Notes: generated by a model from the sequence alone, not told the origin. Positions 23,881-32,967 are shown, numbered from the stretch's first letter. The stretch: 37,585 nucleotides of DNA from JBJXFK01 sp046155505 (GCA_046155505.1 JBJXFK010000033.1:1-37585); one strand, 5' to 3'. Translations and numbers: made by a program.

Positions 23881-24677
23881 TGCCTGATGAAAACGACGAC
23901 CTGTTTGGCTCGCGCGTCTATTCACTGCTCAAGGCGACCAAGCCGGGTGCCGCGCCGCCGACTTCGCCACCGCCCGGAAGCGCCGCCGCCCAGACTGCGA
24001 CGACGAGCCAGCAACAAGCCGACCCGGCCCCGCCCGAGCCGCAACCGGTCGGCACGGGAGATTACATCGTGAAGGCCGGCGATTGCATTTCGAGCATCGC
24101 CAAAGAAGCAGGCCACTTCTGGCTGACGATCTGGGACGACGCCGGCAACAGTGAAGTCAAGACGGCCCGCGAAGACCCAAACGTGCTGATGCCCGGCGAC
24201 CGACTGGTGATTCCGCCGTTTGAAGAAAAAGAAGAGAGCATCGCGCCCGAGCAGCGGCATCGCTTCAAGCGCAAGGGCGAGCCGGCAAAGTTTCGCGTTC
24301 GACTCATGGAAAACGACAAGCCGGTGGCGAACAAGCCGTATAAATTCGACATCGACGGCAAAATGACCGAGGGCACGACCGATCCCGAGGGTCTGGTCGA
24401 GGTCTCGCTGCCGGGCAATGCGAAGCGCGGCAAGCTGATGATTGAGGGCGGCCAGACCTATGCATTTGAATTCGGCCAGCTTGAGCCGATCAACACGCTC
24501 AAAGGCGTTCAGGAACGGCTCAAGAATCTGGGCTATGACATCGACGCGTGCGACGGCAAGCAAGGCCCAAAGACGCGCGACGCGGTACTCGAATTCCAGC
24601 GCAAGAGTGCGATCGAGCCGAGCGGCGACGTCGATCAGGGTACGCGCGATGCGTTGGAATTGAAGCACGGATCATAG
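23880..24677 (+). CDS. LysM / Ig-like / peptidoglycan-binding protein, VgrG partner
   Basis: This 265-aa protein starts at the ATG that shares its A with the VgrG stop (TAATG), so translation is coupled. A Pro/Gln-rich N-terminal arm (1-58) leads to a LysM-like domain at about 60-110 (GDYIVKAGDCISSIAKEAG ... LMPGDRLVIPP). An Ig/transthyretin-like domain lies at about 136-190 (KFRVRLMENDKPVANKPYKFDIDG). A peptidoglycan_binding_1 domain lies at about 204-263 (LKGVQERLKNLGYDIDACDGKQGPKTRDAVLEFQ). Proteins of this make-up occur beside VgrG and load or tether cargo on the spike. The middle domain echoes the VgrG C-terminal domain. It has no signal peptide, which fits delivery by the injection apparatus rather than Sec. 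Confidence 0.85.
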   Translation: MPDENDDLFGSRVYSLLKATKPGAAPPTSPPPGSAAAQTATTSQQQADPAPPEPQPVGTGDYIVKAGDCISSIAKEAGHFWLTIWDDAGNSEVKTAREDPNVLMPGDRLVIPPFEEKEESIAPEQRHRFKRKGEPAKFRVRLMENDKPVANKPYKFDIDGKMTEGTTDPEGLVEVSLPGNAKRGKLMIEGGQTYAFEFGQLEPINTLKGVQERLKNLGYDIDACDGKQGPKTRDAVLEFQRKSAIEPSGDVDQGTRDALELKHGS

Positions 24678-24751
24678 GGCAGTGCGGCCGACGTGCGTTT
24701 GGCTGAACGGCACTTCGACGATTGGTGTCACGAGCGGGGAGTAATGGAATC

Positions 24752-27259
24752 ATGGCTGACGTTCCCAATGGCGGCGTTCCGCAGCCCGATCCGCGGGCCG
24801 TACACCTGTCCGACGTGATATCGAATGCGGCCCAGTTGCCCGAAGTTCAGACGGCAGAAGTGTCTCAGAGTCGCGGCGGCATTCAAGCGCGCCGCACCAC
24901 GCGCGAGGGCACGCAGGCCAATGCCGTCAATTCGCAGGCACCGCTGCCCATTCTTGACGCACACTGTCACCTGGGTGGCGTCTCGCTCATGGGGGTCACG
25001 CGCGGAAGTACGGCATCGAAGGTTCTGGGCAACCGAGTTGTCGTTAAGCAACTCTCGATGCTGTACTACGGCTCGGAGCCGGACGCGAATCTGGCCAAGA
25101 AGCTGGTCAAAGACATGACCGCGTTCTGCAAGAGCAAAGATCTGCCGGAGGCCGTGGCGGCCGCGGCAATGGTGCCCGATCTGGCTTACTGTCCGCTCTA
25201 TACGACATTCGTCGGCAAGAACATGACCAGCGTCACATCGCGCGAGGTAGACATCGCCGGAAGCGAACCGCTCTACTACACCCATCCGAACGACCGCTTC
25301 AACGACAAACTCGCGTGGGGCTGGAACTACCGCGATCGACAGTCGTGGGAACAGGCCCTGCACATCATCGCCGAGGCGTCGCGCAAATACGCCGGCCAGG
25401 TGTTTCCGTTCGTGGGCTTCGACCCGCGCCGTCCGCACGGCCTCGAAGTCGTCAAGGAGGCGATCGAACAGAAGGGCTACGTGGGCGTGAAGATGTACAG
25501 CCGCACGGGCTGGATGCCGATCCACAATCGCATTCTCTACGGCAAAGAGAACGGCGACGAGCTGGATCGCCGCATGGATGAGATGTTCCAATACTGCCTG
25601 CAGCACGATCTGCCGATGCTCGTGCATTGCAGCCCGACCGGCTACCCGCCCGACGGCATGCAGGTGCCGATGTGGACCTGCACGCATCAGCGCAAGGTGT
25701 ACAAGTACAAGGTCGAGACCGGTGCCAGCCCGCACGGCTACGGCAACATCGCTGAACCGCTCTGGCCGCCGGTGTACACGCCCGAGGAGATGCTCAAACC
25801 GGTCAATGACGCGCGCGACAAGCGCGATCGGCTCGATAAACTCGCGATTCTGTTCGTGAAGTGGGTTGCGAGCGAACTGGCCAATTACTGCGTGCACATG
25901 CAGGTGACGACATCACCTTACGCGTGGCTTCCGGTGATGGAGAAGCACAATAAGCTGCGGCTCAATCTGGCACACTTCGGGGCCGAGATCGGTTCGTACT
26001 GCACGCCGTCGCGCAACGTGGCGATCAAAACCGCGTGGGACGAGCGCATCGCGACGCACACCTACATCGCCGGCGGGTACACGGCGGTCATGGCGGACAA
26101 TCGCCCCTATTGGCGGCGGTTCCGGACGTATTTCAAGACCGGCGTGTCGTTGCTCCTGGAACAGCGCAACAAGGACTGGTCGAACCTCGACTGGATCGAT
26201 CCGCTGCTGACTTCGCGGATGACGCCGTGGGGAATCGACCGCAAGGACGTGTACAGCCACGCGCTCGCGATCTACGACGGCACGCTGGAGAGCGACCCGG
26301 AGTGGAAGAAGTGGCTCGACGACTGGGAGCAGAAATACCCCTATAGCTGGCACGAGCAGATTCATGAGATGATCGCGACGAGCAAGTATGCGAATCTCTA
26401 TACCGACAACTCGTTTTTGACGACCGATTCGAAGTGGTTCACGCCGCTGTTTCGTCCGGTGATCGATGAGGCGCTGGGCCAGCTCGGCGTGAATCAGCCG
26501 AGTGTGACCGAGGCGAATTTCGACGAGGAGGCGCGGCGCTATCGGCAGCGCGAGCAGGACTCGGTTTGGAAAAAATTCGACACGCCGCGGGCCAAAGCGC
26601 TGCGCGAGAAACTCATGCTCGGCACCGACTGGTTCATGACCGAGATGGACGCCTGCGGCCCGGAATCGTTTTGGAATATGCAGTGGACTGCGGTGATGGC
26701 ACCCTCCAACCCGCACCGCAGTCAGGCCGACCGGCTGCTGTGGACGCGTGTAGCGACGATGAACACGCTCAACTGGCTCAATTTGAAGCCGCGCTTCAAC
26801 GGCCAGGGTATGCAGAAGCTCGAAGACTTCTACAACTCAGACGGGCAGCAGCACAAGTTGCCGCTTTTCTGGGAACGGCTGAAGACCTATTACGCCGACG
26901 ACAAGCGGCTGCGCGCGACGGAGCTTGAAAAGTGGGTCGCGCAGGTCTGCGAGAAGCCGTACACCGAGCCGGTCGCGCCACAGCCGGCGGTTCAGGGCGG
27001 CCGGCCGCGCTCGGGAAATGTGTTCGAACGACCGGCGAATCTCGGCAACGATGCTCCGCCGCCTTCCGACGATTCGCGCGACCAGCCGCTCGCGCCGGCG
27101 TCACGCTCGCGCAGCAACACCGGCGTCGGATCCGGTGCGCAAGGCGGTGGTGGCGGTGGTGGTGGTGGTGGTACGGCGACGGCGTCCGAGGTGGCCGACC
27201 TACGGCAACGCGTGCAGACGCTTGAATCCGAGGTTGCTTCGCTGAAGAGCGGCAGGTAG
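24752..27259 (+). CDS. Amidohydrolase-family protein, candidate VgrG-linked effector
   Basis: This 835-aa protein lies 74 bp after the LysM gene on the same strand, with GGGGAG at 24736-24741. The N-terminal 65 residues look disordered. Then comes a metal-dependent TIM-barrel of the amidohydrolase-2 type: DAHCHL (H71, H73), GVKMYSRTGW, LVHCSP (H292), LAHFG (H408) and GTDWF (D626), which are the expected metal ligands and catalytic Asp. Known members are hydrolases and decarboxylases. The barrel is larger than the usual 300-350 aa, with big insertions. The last 100 residues are Pro/Ser-rich, hold a run of ten or so glycines, and end in a coiled coil (VADLRQRVQTLESEVASL). It has no signal peptide. 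Position suggests cargo of the VgrG spike; the substrate is unknown. Confidence 0.82.
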   Translation: MADVPNGGVPQPDPRAVHLSDVISNAAQLPEVQTAEVSQSRGGIQARRTTREGTQANAVNSQAPLPILDAHCHLGGVSLMGVTRGSTASKVLGNRVVVKQLSMLYYGSEPDANLAKKLVKDMTAFCKSKDLPEAVAAAAMVPDLAYCPLYTTFVGKNMTSVTSREVDIAGSEPLYYTHPNDRFNDKLAWGWNYRDRQSWEQALHIIAEASRKYAGQVFPFVGFDPRRPHGLEVVKEAIEQKGYVGVKMYSRTGWMPIHNRILYGKENGDELDRRMDEMFQYCLQHDLPMLVHCSPTGYPPDGMQVPMWTCTHQRKVYKYKVETGASPHGYGNIAEPLWPPVYTPEEMLKPVNDARDKRDRLDKLAILFVKWVASELANYCVHMQVTTSPYAWLPVMEKHNKLRLNLAHFGAEIGSYCTPSRNVAIKTAWDERIATHTYIAGGYTAVMADNRPYWRRFRTYFKTGVSLLLEQRNKDWSNLDWIDPLLTSRMTPWGIDRKDVYSHALAIYDGTLESDPEWKKWLDDWEQKYPYSWHEQIHEMIATSKYANLYTDNSFLTTDSKWFTPLFRPVIDEALGQLGVNQPSVTEANFDEEARRYRQREQDSVWKKFDTPRAKALREKLMLGTDWFMTEMDACGPESFWNMQWTAVMAPSNPHRSQADRLLWTRVATMNTLNWLNLKPRFNGQGMQKLEDFYNSDGQQHKLPLFWERLKTYYADDKRLRATELEKWVAQVCEKPYTEPVAPQPAVQGGRPRSGNVFERPANLGNDAPPPSDDSRDQPLAPASRSRSNTGVGSGAQGGGGGGGGGGTATASEVADLRQRVQTLESEVASLKSGR

Positions 27260-27700
27260 TGGTCAACGACGGATGTCGGCATTCTGCGCCCGTCGGCACC
27301 GAGCCCGACTGTAGGGTTTGCAGTTACCCACATCTCGATCGACGCGTGGCGCTGCTTGAGCATCACACGAAACGGGGTGCCTAGCCGCTCAGGCCGACGG
27401 CCTCGACCGCCGTGCGCCGGGGTATGGAGCGCAGCGTCACCGCGGGTACGCGACGCGAAAAGCGAGCGTCTGCAGCCTGAAGGGCCGCGACGTGGCGCGC
27501 CACGATGACCCACTTTCAGCCCTTCGGGCTGCGGCGAAGCGGGGAGGCGTTCCGCGTCCGGGGGTGGCGCTGCGCTTCACCCCCGGCTAACGACGATCGA
27601 GGCCTTCGGCCTGTGAGTGTTCGCTCGATGCTGCGCTCGGCGCTGCATCCGGCGCGTGTCTCACCTTCGAGGATCCGAAGCTGCGATTACGACCAGCGGG
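27260..27700. other. Intergenic region rich in hairpin words
   Basis: No credible gene is present in this gap between convergent genes. From 27492 on it holds GTGGCGCGCCAC (27492-27503, perfect palindrome), AGCCC-TTC-GGGCT (27518-27530), CCGGGGGTG/CACCCCCGG (27558-27586) and AGGCC-TTC-GGCCT (27600-27612). None carries a T-run, so they are listed as repeats rather than terminators. The TTC loops mirror the GGA/GAA loops of the other hairpin words. Confidence 0.7.
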
Positions 27701-29890
27701 TTACTCGCAGCTACCGCCGAAATTGGTGAGCAGCGTTGCGAGATCGATCAGGTCGACATCGGCATCAGCGTCGAAGTCGCCATCGGCGAGTGTCGCACCG
27801 CTGGGCGTGCCGAAGTTGGTGAGCACGATGGCGAGGTCGAAGAGTTCGACCGAGCCGTCGCCGTTCACGTCGCCGGGGCATGGCGGCGCGAGCCGCCAGG
27901 CGCCGAGGCCGCGCGAGCCGGCGTAGAGTTCGCCGCGCGAAACGGACAGGTGTTTGACGCCGACGCCGGTGAGTGCCTCGCCGACGCGAATCCATGTGAA
28001 CGCTTCGGCATCGAATCGAAACACGCCGTCCTCAGCCGATGGTGCGGCACCGCCGGTCGAGGCGAAGAGGTGGCCGTCGAAAACAACCAGCGATTCGACA
28101 TCGCGCAGCGGCAGGTCGAACGACGCCGCGTCGGTCCATGTTTGGCCGTTGTCGGTCGAGCGCACGACGCCTTCGCTCTGGCCGAGCGCGGCGTAGATTG
28201 CGCCGTCGAGCGCGGCGATCGCTTCGATCGATGCGCGGAGCGTGTCGAAGGCGGTCGGAATGCCTTGATTCGCCGCGACCCAGCTTGCGCCGTTATTCGT
28301 CGAGCGGAACATGCCTTGCCGCCATGTGCCCGCGAGCACGACCGTGTCGGACGCGAAGAGACTGCGCACCGGCTCGAAGACCGGGTTGCCGAAGTTGTCG
28401 AATCCGGCGGTGGGGAAGCCGCCGTTGATTACCTGCCACGACGCGCCGCTATTGCTGCTGCGAATCATGCCGCCGCCAGTGAAGAAGAAGCCCTGCGAGC
28501 CGGGGATTTGCTGCAGGCCGATTTCGGTGCCGACGAAGACGAAGCTGCTGTTGCGCGCGAAGGACTCGATCTCACGGAATTGAAGGCCGGCGGTGCCGTT
28601 GTAGCGCGGGACGCCGGTGTTGGCGGCTTGCCAGGTGTTGCCGCCGTCGGTGCTGCGGCGGATACCGTGGACTTGCGTGCCGGCGAGGATCAGCCCGTCG
28701 TCGAATGCGGCGACGCCGAGCACCTGTGCGTTGCTGGGGAAGTTGACCGGCAGGAGTTGCCATACGTCATCTTGCAGGCGGAACACCTGTGAGGTTGCCG
28801 ATGGTGAGGCGAAGAGCGCGGTCGCGTTGCCGGACACCGCGAAGACGAAGCTCGACGCGAGGCCGGTCTCGCTGCGGAGCCAAGTCGTCGCGCTGCCGTC
28901 TTTTCCGAAGAGCCCGAAGAGGCCGCCCATCAGCAGGCGATCATCGGTCGCGATCATGTCCGCTGCGAGGTTGATCGAGTTGGGAAGGCCGGTGTTTTGG
29001 CGTGTCCATGTGTTGCCGGCATCGCTGGATTTCCAAACGCCGGCGCCGACTTGCGGCGTGGCGTCGTCGCGGCGAAACGCTGAAAAATAGACATCGCTGC
29101 CGATGGCGGTCAGATGTTGATTTTGCAATGCGGAGTTGGCCGGATAGCTGCAGCGTACCCAACTCTGTCCAGCGTCATCCGAACGCAGGATCGAATCGCC
29201 CTCGGCCGAGACGAAGAGTGCGTCGCCGGCGCGCGCGAAGTCGAAGAAACCAAAGAACGAGAGAGGGACGCCCGAGGCTTCGTTCCAGCTCTGGCCGCCG
29301 TCGGTCGAGCGGAAGATTGTGGGAAAACCGAAACCGGTGTTGGGATCGAGCGGTTCGACACCGCCCGCGACCAGGAGTTGGCCATCGGCGAAAATTGACA
29401 GCGGCGCGAACGTGCCGGTGCCGACTGCGAACCACGAAGCGCCGACATCGTCGGTAAACCAGAGCGACGCTGCGGATTGGCCGACGGTGATCAAGCCGTA
29501 AATCCGCTCGCCGTCGCGCTGGAACTCCTGAAAGAGGCCGCCGAATACGGGGACACTCGCGGGCGACCAGGTGTCTCCGCCGTCGGTCGAGCGGCGCAGG
29601 CCGGCTTCGACGGTGGAGACGAGCACGCCGCCGGCCGGGGTTGCGCCGATGGCGACGACGGTGGTGAGTCCGCCGAAATTCGCCGATGCGTGCGTCCACG
29701 TTTGGCCGGCGTCGGACGATCGAAATACGCCGCCGCGCGTGCCGACGTAGGAATCACCGTTGGCTGCCGCGATGGCGGTGACGATGCCGCCGGGCGGACC
29801 GCCGCTGGGGATCCAGTCGTCGGCGACAACGGTTGGGGATGCGGCGAGAGCAAACAGTACGACACGATGGATTAGGGTAAGTCGATGCAT
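27701..29890 (-). CDS. Secreted Asp-box beta-propeller protein with dockerin
   Basis: This 729-aa protein starts with the ATG at 29890, with GGAG six bases upstream. The signal peptide ends at VVADD. About ten Asp-box motifs (SxDxGxTW: SSDAGQTW, STDGGDTW, STDGGQSW, SDDAGQSW, SSDAGNTW, STDGGNTW and others) are spread over residues 50-650, as in BNR/sortilin-type and Ycf48-like propellers. No sialidase catalytic residues are evident. The C-terminus has two dockerin loops, GDVNGDGSVELFDLAIVL and GDFDADADVDLIDLATLL, bracketed by Cys before the first and Cys two residues from the end. It should be exported and act as a binding scaffold. The gene converges with the amidohydrolase across a hairpin-rich gap. 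Confidence 0.87.
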   Translation of the reverse strand: MHRLTLIHRVVLFALAASPTVVADDWIPSGGPPGGIVTAIAAANGDSYVGTRGGVFRSSDAGQTWTHASANFGGLTTVVAIGATPAGGVLVSTVEAGLRRSTDGGDTWSPASVPVFGGLFQEFQRDGERIYGLITVGQSAASLWFTDDVGASWFAVGTGTFAPLSIFADGQLLVAGGVEPLDPNTGFGFPTIFRSTDGGQSWNEASGVPLSFFGFFDFARAGDALFVSAEGDSILRSDDAGQSWVRCSYPANSALQNQHLTAIGSDVYFSAFRRDDATPQVGAGVWKSSDAGNTWTRQNTGLPNSINLAADMIATDDRLLMGGLFGLFGKDGSATTWLRSETGLASSFVFAVSGNATALFASPSATSQVFRLQDDVWQLLPVNFPSNAQVLGVAAFDDGLILAGTQVHGIRRSTDGGNTWQAANTGVPRYNGTAGLQFREIESFARNSSFVFVGTEIGLQQIPGSQGFFFTGGGMIRSSNSGASWQVINGGFPTAGFDNFGNPVFEPVRSLFASDTVVLAGTWRQGMFRSTNNGASWVAANQGIPTAFDTLRASIEAIAALDGAIYAALGQSEGVVRSTDNGQTWTDAASFDLPLRDVESLVVFDGHLFASTGGAAPSAEDGVFRFDAEAFTWIRVGEALTGVGVKHLSVSRGELYAGSRGLGAWRLAPPCPGDVNGDGSVELFDLAIVLTNFGTPSGATLADGDFDADADVDLIDLATLLTNFGGSCE

Positions 29891-30138
29891 GGGGCACTCC
29901 ATTGAATTGCGTGTGCACAAACCCGTGACGCGGCGCGAACGGCGTTACGAATTGCCGATCGCCGCGACGTAGAGACTGTGGCTCGCCCCGATGCAGATGT
30001 CTGGGAGGCCGATCGGTCGGGATCGTCTCCGCTGTGACAATACTGAGATGTCGGAAACGCGGCAGCGGCTTGCAAAAAATTGCGGCGAAGCGGGATGTCG
30101 GCCGAGTCATTTTGGCGGAGACTGCGTGCGCGCACGCA

Positions 30139-30465
30139 CTATGCGGTGCTGCGTGTAAGCGCCTTCAGCCCAACAATGCCGCACAGGATCAACCCGATGC
30201 AACCCAGCCGCAGCAAATCGCGCGGCTCGTTGAACAGGACGATGCCGAGAATGGTCGTGCCGATCACGCCGATGCCGGTCCAGACTGCGTAGGACGTGCC
30301 GAGCGGTAGTGCGCGCTGGGCCAGTGCGAGCATCCAGAAGCTGGCGATCATGGTCGCGATCGTCCAGATCGTGGGTATCGGACGTGTGAAGCCGTGTGAG
30401 TATTTGAGGCCGACGGCCCAGGCGACTTCGAGGAGGCCGGCGATAAACAGGTAGGTCCAAGCCAA
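30139..30465 (-). CDS. sugE: SMR-family exporter, Gdx/SugE type
   Basis: This 108-aa protein has four membrane segments and closely follows the Gdx (SugE) branch of small multidrug resistance proteins: AGLLEVAWAVGLKYSHGF with the essential Glu13, then LPLGTSYAVWTGIGVIGTTILGI and the final IGLILCGIVGLKA. Gdx proteins work as antiparallel dimers that export guanidinium in exchange for protons. The start is a TTG at 30465, with GGAGGA six bases upstream; no ATG is available. Only 67 bp separate it from the divergent glycosyltransferase, and I see no guanidine riboswitch there. Confidence 0.92.
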   Translation of the reverse strand: MAWTYLFIAGLLEVAWAVGLKYSHGFTRPIPTIWTIATMIASFWMLALAQRALPLGTSYAVWTGIGVIGTTILGIVLFNEPRDLLRLGCIGLILCGIVGLKALTRSTA

Positions 30466-30532
30466 TTCGATTCCTCCGCCTTGTTCGAGCCGCTATCCTA
30501 GCCCCTTCGTCATTCGCAGGAGGTTCGCGCGC

Positions 30533-31606
30533 GTGCCCAGCAGCCGAAATCCCGACGTCTCGGTCGTCGTGCCGATGTTCAACGAAGAGGCGAACGTCGT
30601 CCCTGTGATGACGCGCTTCATCGAATCGCTGTCGCGGCAGCGACGAGCGTTTGAACTCATCGTCGTCAACGACGGCAGCCGTGATCGCACGGGTGAGCAG
30701 CTCGACCTCGTCGCGGCGGGCGAGCCGCGGATGCGCGTGATTCACTTTGCCCGCAACTATGGGCAGACCGCCGCCATGATGGCCGGGTTTCTCGCGGCTG
30801 CGGCACCGATCATTGTGCCGCTCGACGGTGACGGGCAGAACGAGCCGGACGAGGTCGGTCGGCTGTGCGACATCCTTGAGAGCGATGGCTATGACGTGGT
30901 CAGCGGCTGGCGGAAGAACCGGCAGGATTCGTGGCTGCGGACGCGCATCTCGCGCGTCGCGAATGGCATCATCGGCTACATCACGGGCGTGAAGCTACAT
31001 GACTATGGATGCACGTTGAAGGCATATCGCGCGCACATGGTCAAGGACGCGCGACTATTCGGCGAGATGCACCGCTTCATTCCGATTTACACGAGTATGC
31101 ACGGTGCGCGGATCCAGGAGGTCGTGGTCAAGCACCACGCGCGCACCGCCGGCGTCAGCAAGTATGGCTACGGGCGCATCATCAAGGTCGCGCTCGATAT
31201 CGCTCTCGTGCGCATGTTGCAGAAATATCGCACGAAACCGCTGCATTTTTTCGGCAAGATCACGCAATGGGCGTGGTTGGGGACGTTGGCGTGTTTCGGC
31301 TTTGCGACGGCGCGGTCGGGGTATGCGCTGGCCATCGGCAAAGGCATCGGACCGGCGTGGGAAGAATTTTGGGGCAAAGCGCCGCTGACCGGCATGCTGC
31401 TGTTTCTGCTCGGATTCATCGCGATCATGGCCGGCCTGCTGGCGGAGCTGATCATGCGTTCCGGCTTTGAGCATGCGTATGGGCAATATTGGGAAGTCGC
31501 GCGACGGACGAATTTTGCGGCGGACGAGCAGCGGTCGGCGACGGTCGAGCGCGTGATTGGACATGTTGCGCGGGACGAGAGCACGCAAGTCGGGGCGACG
31601 CGCTGA
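30533..31606 (+). CDS. Membrane GT2 glycosyltransferase (DPM1/GtrB-like)
   Basis: This 357-aa protein starts with GTG at 30533, with GCAGGAGG nine bases upstream. The N-terminal 230 residues are a family 2 glycosyltransferase: VSVVVPMFNEEANV, VVNDGSRDRT, ARNYGQTAAMMAGF, and the metal-binding DGDGQNEPDE. Two membrane segments follow (WLGTLACFGFATARSGYALAIG and LTGMLLFLLGFIAIMAGLLAELIM). This layout belongs to enzymes that move a sugar from a nucleotide donor to polyprenyl phosphate at the inner face of the membrane (GtrB, ArnC, Dpm1 type). No flippase or glycan cluster is adjacent, so the sugar is unknown. Confidence 0.9.
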   Translation: MPSSRNPDVSVVVPMFNEEANVVPVMTRFIESLSRQRRAFELIVVNDGSRDRTGEQLDLVAAGEPRMRVIHFARNYGQTAAMMAGFLAAAAPIIVPLDGDGQNEPDEVGRLCDILESDGYDVVSGWRKNRQDSWLRTRISRVANGIIGYITGVKLHDYGCTLKAYRAHMVKDARLFGEMHRFIPIYTSMHGARIQEVVVKHHARTAGVSKYGYGRIIKVALDIALVRMLQKYRTKPLHFFGKITQWAWLGTLACFGFATARSGYALAIGKGIGPAWEEFWGKAPLTGMLLFLLGFIAIMAGLLAELIMRSGFEHAYGQYWEVARRTNFAADEQRSATVERVIGHVARDESTQVGATR

Positions 31607-31742
31607 GGGATGGTTGGGAGTCGAGACTTTTGTGTTGTAAATGTGCCGAGAATTGAAATTCGGGCGGCGTGGGCGTTGCCGGTGCGTTCTTGATCCAACT
31701 GCTTATGCTCGACGGTGCGGCCAACCTGATTGGTGATCGATC

Positions 31743-32510
31743 TCAAGCTCGCAAGAGTCCCCAGGCGATGGCCCAATCACGTGCTCGGCGCAAGAATGTC
31801 GGCGAGGTTCGATCCCAACAAGTCGGATCGCCCGCGAGATTGAAATCGGTGAGCAAGCAGACGGGCTCGCGGTCGTCGCCGATTCCCCAATATGAATCGC
31901 ACACGCTATCGCCGAGGCCCGGGACGAAAAGAGCCAGTGAGCGGTCGAGTCGAGGGGGCAATGTCGGGAACGCGGCCAACGTAGGGGTGAGAGGGTCGTT
32001 TTGTATTGCGGACAAGAACGCGTCTGGGTTCCGGTGCTGATCGTTCTTCAGTAGGAACCGTGCTGTTGCCGCATCAAGAAACGCACCGGTTCCGGAATCG
32101 ACGCCGTAGCCTTCGTAATGCTCGATCGGTAACCTCCGCCTCCGCGTTTCGAGCGTCTCGCCATGGTCCCACCACGCCACCTCGGCGCGACGAAACATGA
32201 TCCGCGCAAATGCGACGTGCCGTCGCTCGTCTGCGTCGGTCGCGACGGTGATGGTCACCGGGTACTCGCCGGGCGGGACGCTTCGGACGAACGGTTCACG
32301 ATAGCGGAGCATGGCGAGGACATCGGCGGCGACGATCCGGCCGGTTGCAAGCCGAAGCGTGCCGATTTCGACATTGCGTCCGACAAACTCGAGCCGGCGA
32401 TGCTGAGGCGTCAGGTCGGTTTCGGGCGTCAGGACAGTGATATTACGACGGAACTGTGCGCCGTCCTGAAATGCGATCCGAAGACGTCGATCGAGTTCGT
32501 CGTATTCCAT
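31743..32510 (-). CDS. DUF4241 domain protein
   Basis: This 255-aa soluble protein shows the DUF4241 pattern: VPPGEYPVTITVAT, FARIMFRRAEVAWWDHGETL, then GYGVDSGTGAFLDAATARFLL and, near the end, CLLTDFNLAGDP. The function of the family is not established; it occurs in some toxin-immunity style loci. I prefer the ATG at 32510; a TTG three codons upstream (32519) is possible. It stands alone, convergent with the glycosyltransferase. Confidence 0.8.
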   Translation of the reverse strand: MEYDELDRRLRIAFQDGAQFRRNITVLTPETDLTPQHRRLEFVGRNVEIGTLRLATGRIVAADVLAMLRYREPFVRSVPPGEYPVTITVATDADERRHVAFARIMFRRAEVAWWDHGETLETRRRRLPIEHYEGYGVDSGTGAFLDAATARFLLKNDQHRNPDAFLSAIQNDPLTPTLAAFPTLPPRLDRSLALFVPGLGDSVCDSYWGIGDDREPVCLLTDFNLAGDPTCWDRTSPTFLRRARDWAIAWGLLRA

Positions 32511-32903
32511 CGTGAGCAATCCCGCGAATCATTGCAGTAGACCCGCTCACAAGTGACGCGTACGAAATGCGACCGTCGGCGCCTGCAATGCTACAGAGTT
32601 TATTCGAAGCATCGGCTGAGCGCTGAATTGTAGGCCCGTTGGTTCCGCACGCGGAATTCGCAATCAGGAACACGCGCGAGTGACGGCCCGGACAAAACGC
32701 TCCGCTCAGGACTCTCTCGCCCATCCTGATCGAACGAAGCGAGTGATGAGGCCCCGCCGGCGTTGAAACGCCTGACTACGAACGTACGCTCTCCGGGCGC
32801 AGAGAGTCGCACATCTGTCGAGTGCATGGGGCGATGGAACATCGAGGCAGCGGCAGCTTGACCCTCTACCGAAAGTTCGCGAGCATCCAGCGGATGCGTG
32901 ACC
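32511..32903. other. Intergenic region without recognisable features
   Basis: About 390 bp lie between the start of the DUF4241 gene and a terminator. One ORF of 101 codons on the minus strand (32600-32905) has no recognisable domain and no ribosome site. I see no tRNA-like, repeat or clear promoter structure. Confidence 0.5.
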
Positions 32904-32935
32904 AAAAAAGTAAGGGAGCCCTTCGGCTCCCTTAC
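32904..32935 (-). terminator. Rho-independent terminator
   Basis: On the minus strand, GTAAGGGAGCC pairs with GGCTCCCTTAC (11-bp perfect stem, loop GAAG), followed directly by CTTTTTT. It lies about 32 bp past the stop at 32968 and so ends the transcript of the two secreted-protein genes. It is the best-formed terminator in the window. Confidence 0.9.
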
Positions 32936-32967
32936 GCTTCATCTCATCCAATTGGCGATCAATCGTC

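Noticed and set aside
30466..30532. Guanidine riboswitch ahead of sugE
   Set aside because: The gap to the divergent gene is 67 bp and shows no ykkC-like fold or paired ACGR-loop hairpins by eye.
32600..32905. 101-codon minus-strand ORF
   Set aside because: There is no ribosome site or domain, and it runs into the terminator hairpin of the neighbouring operon.
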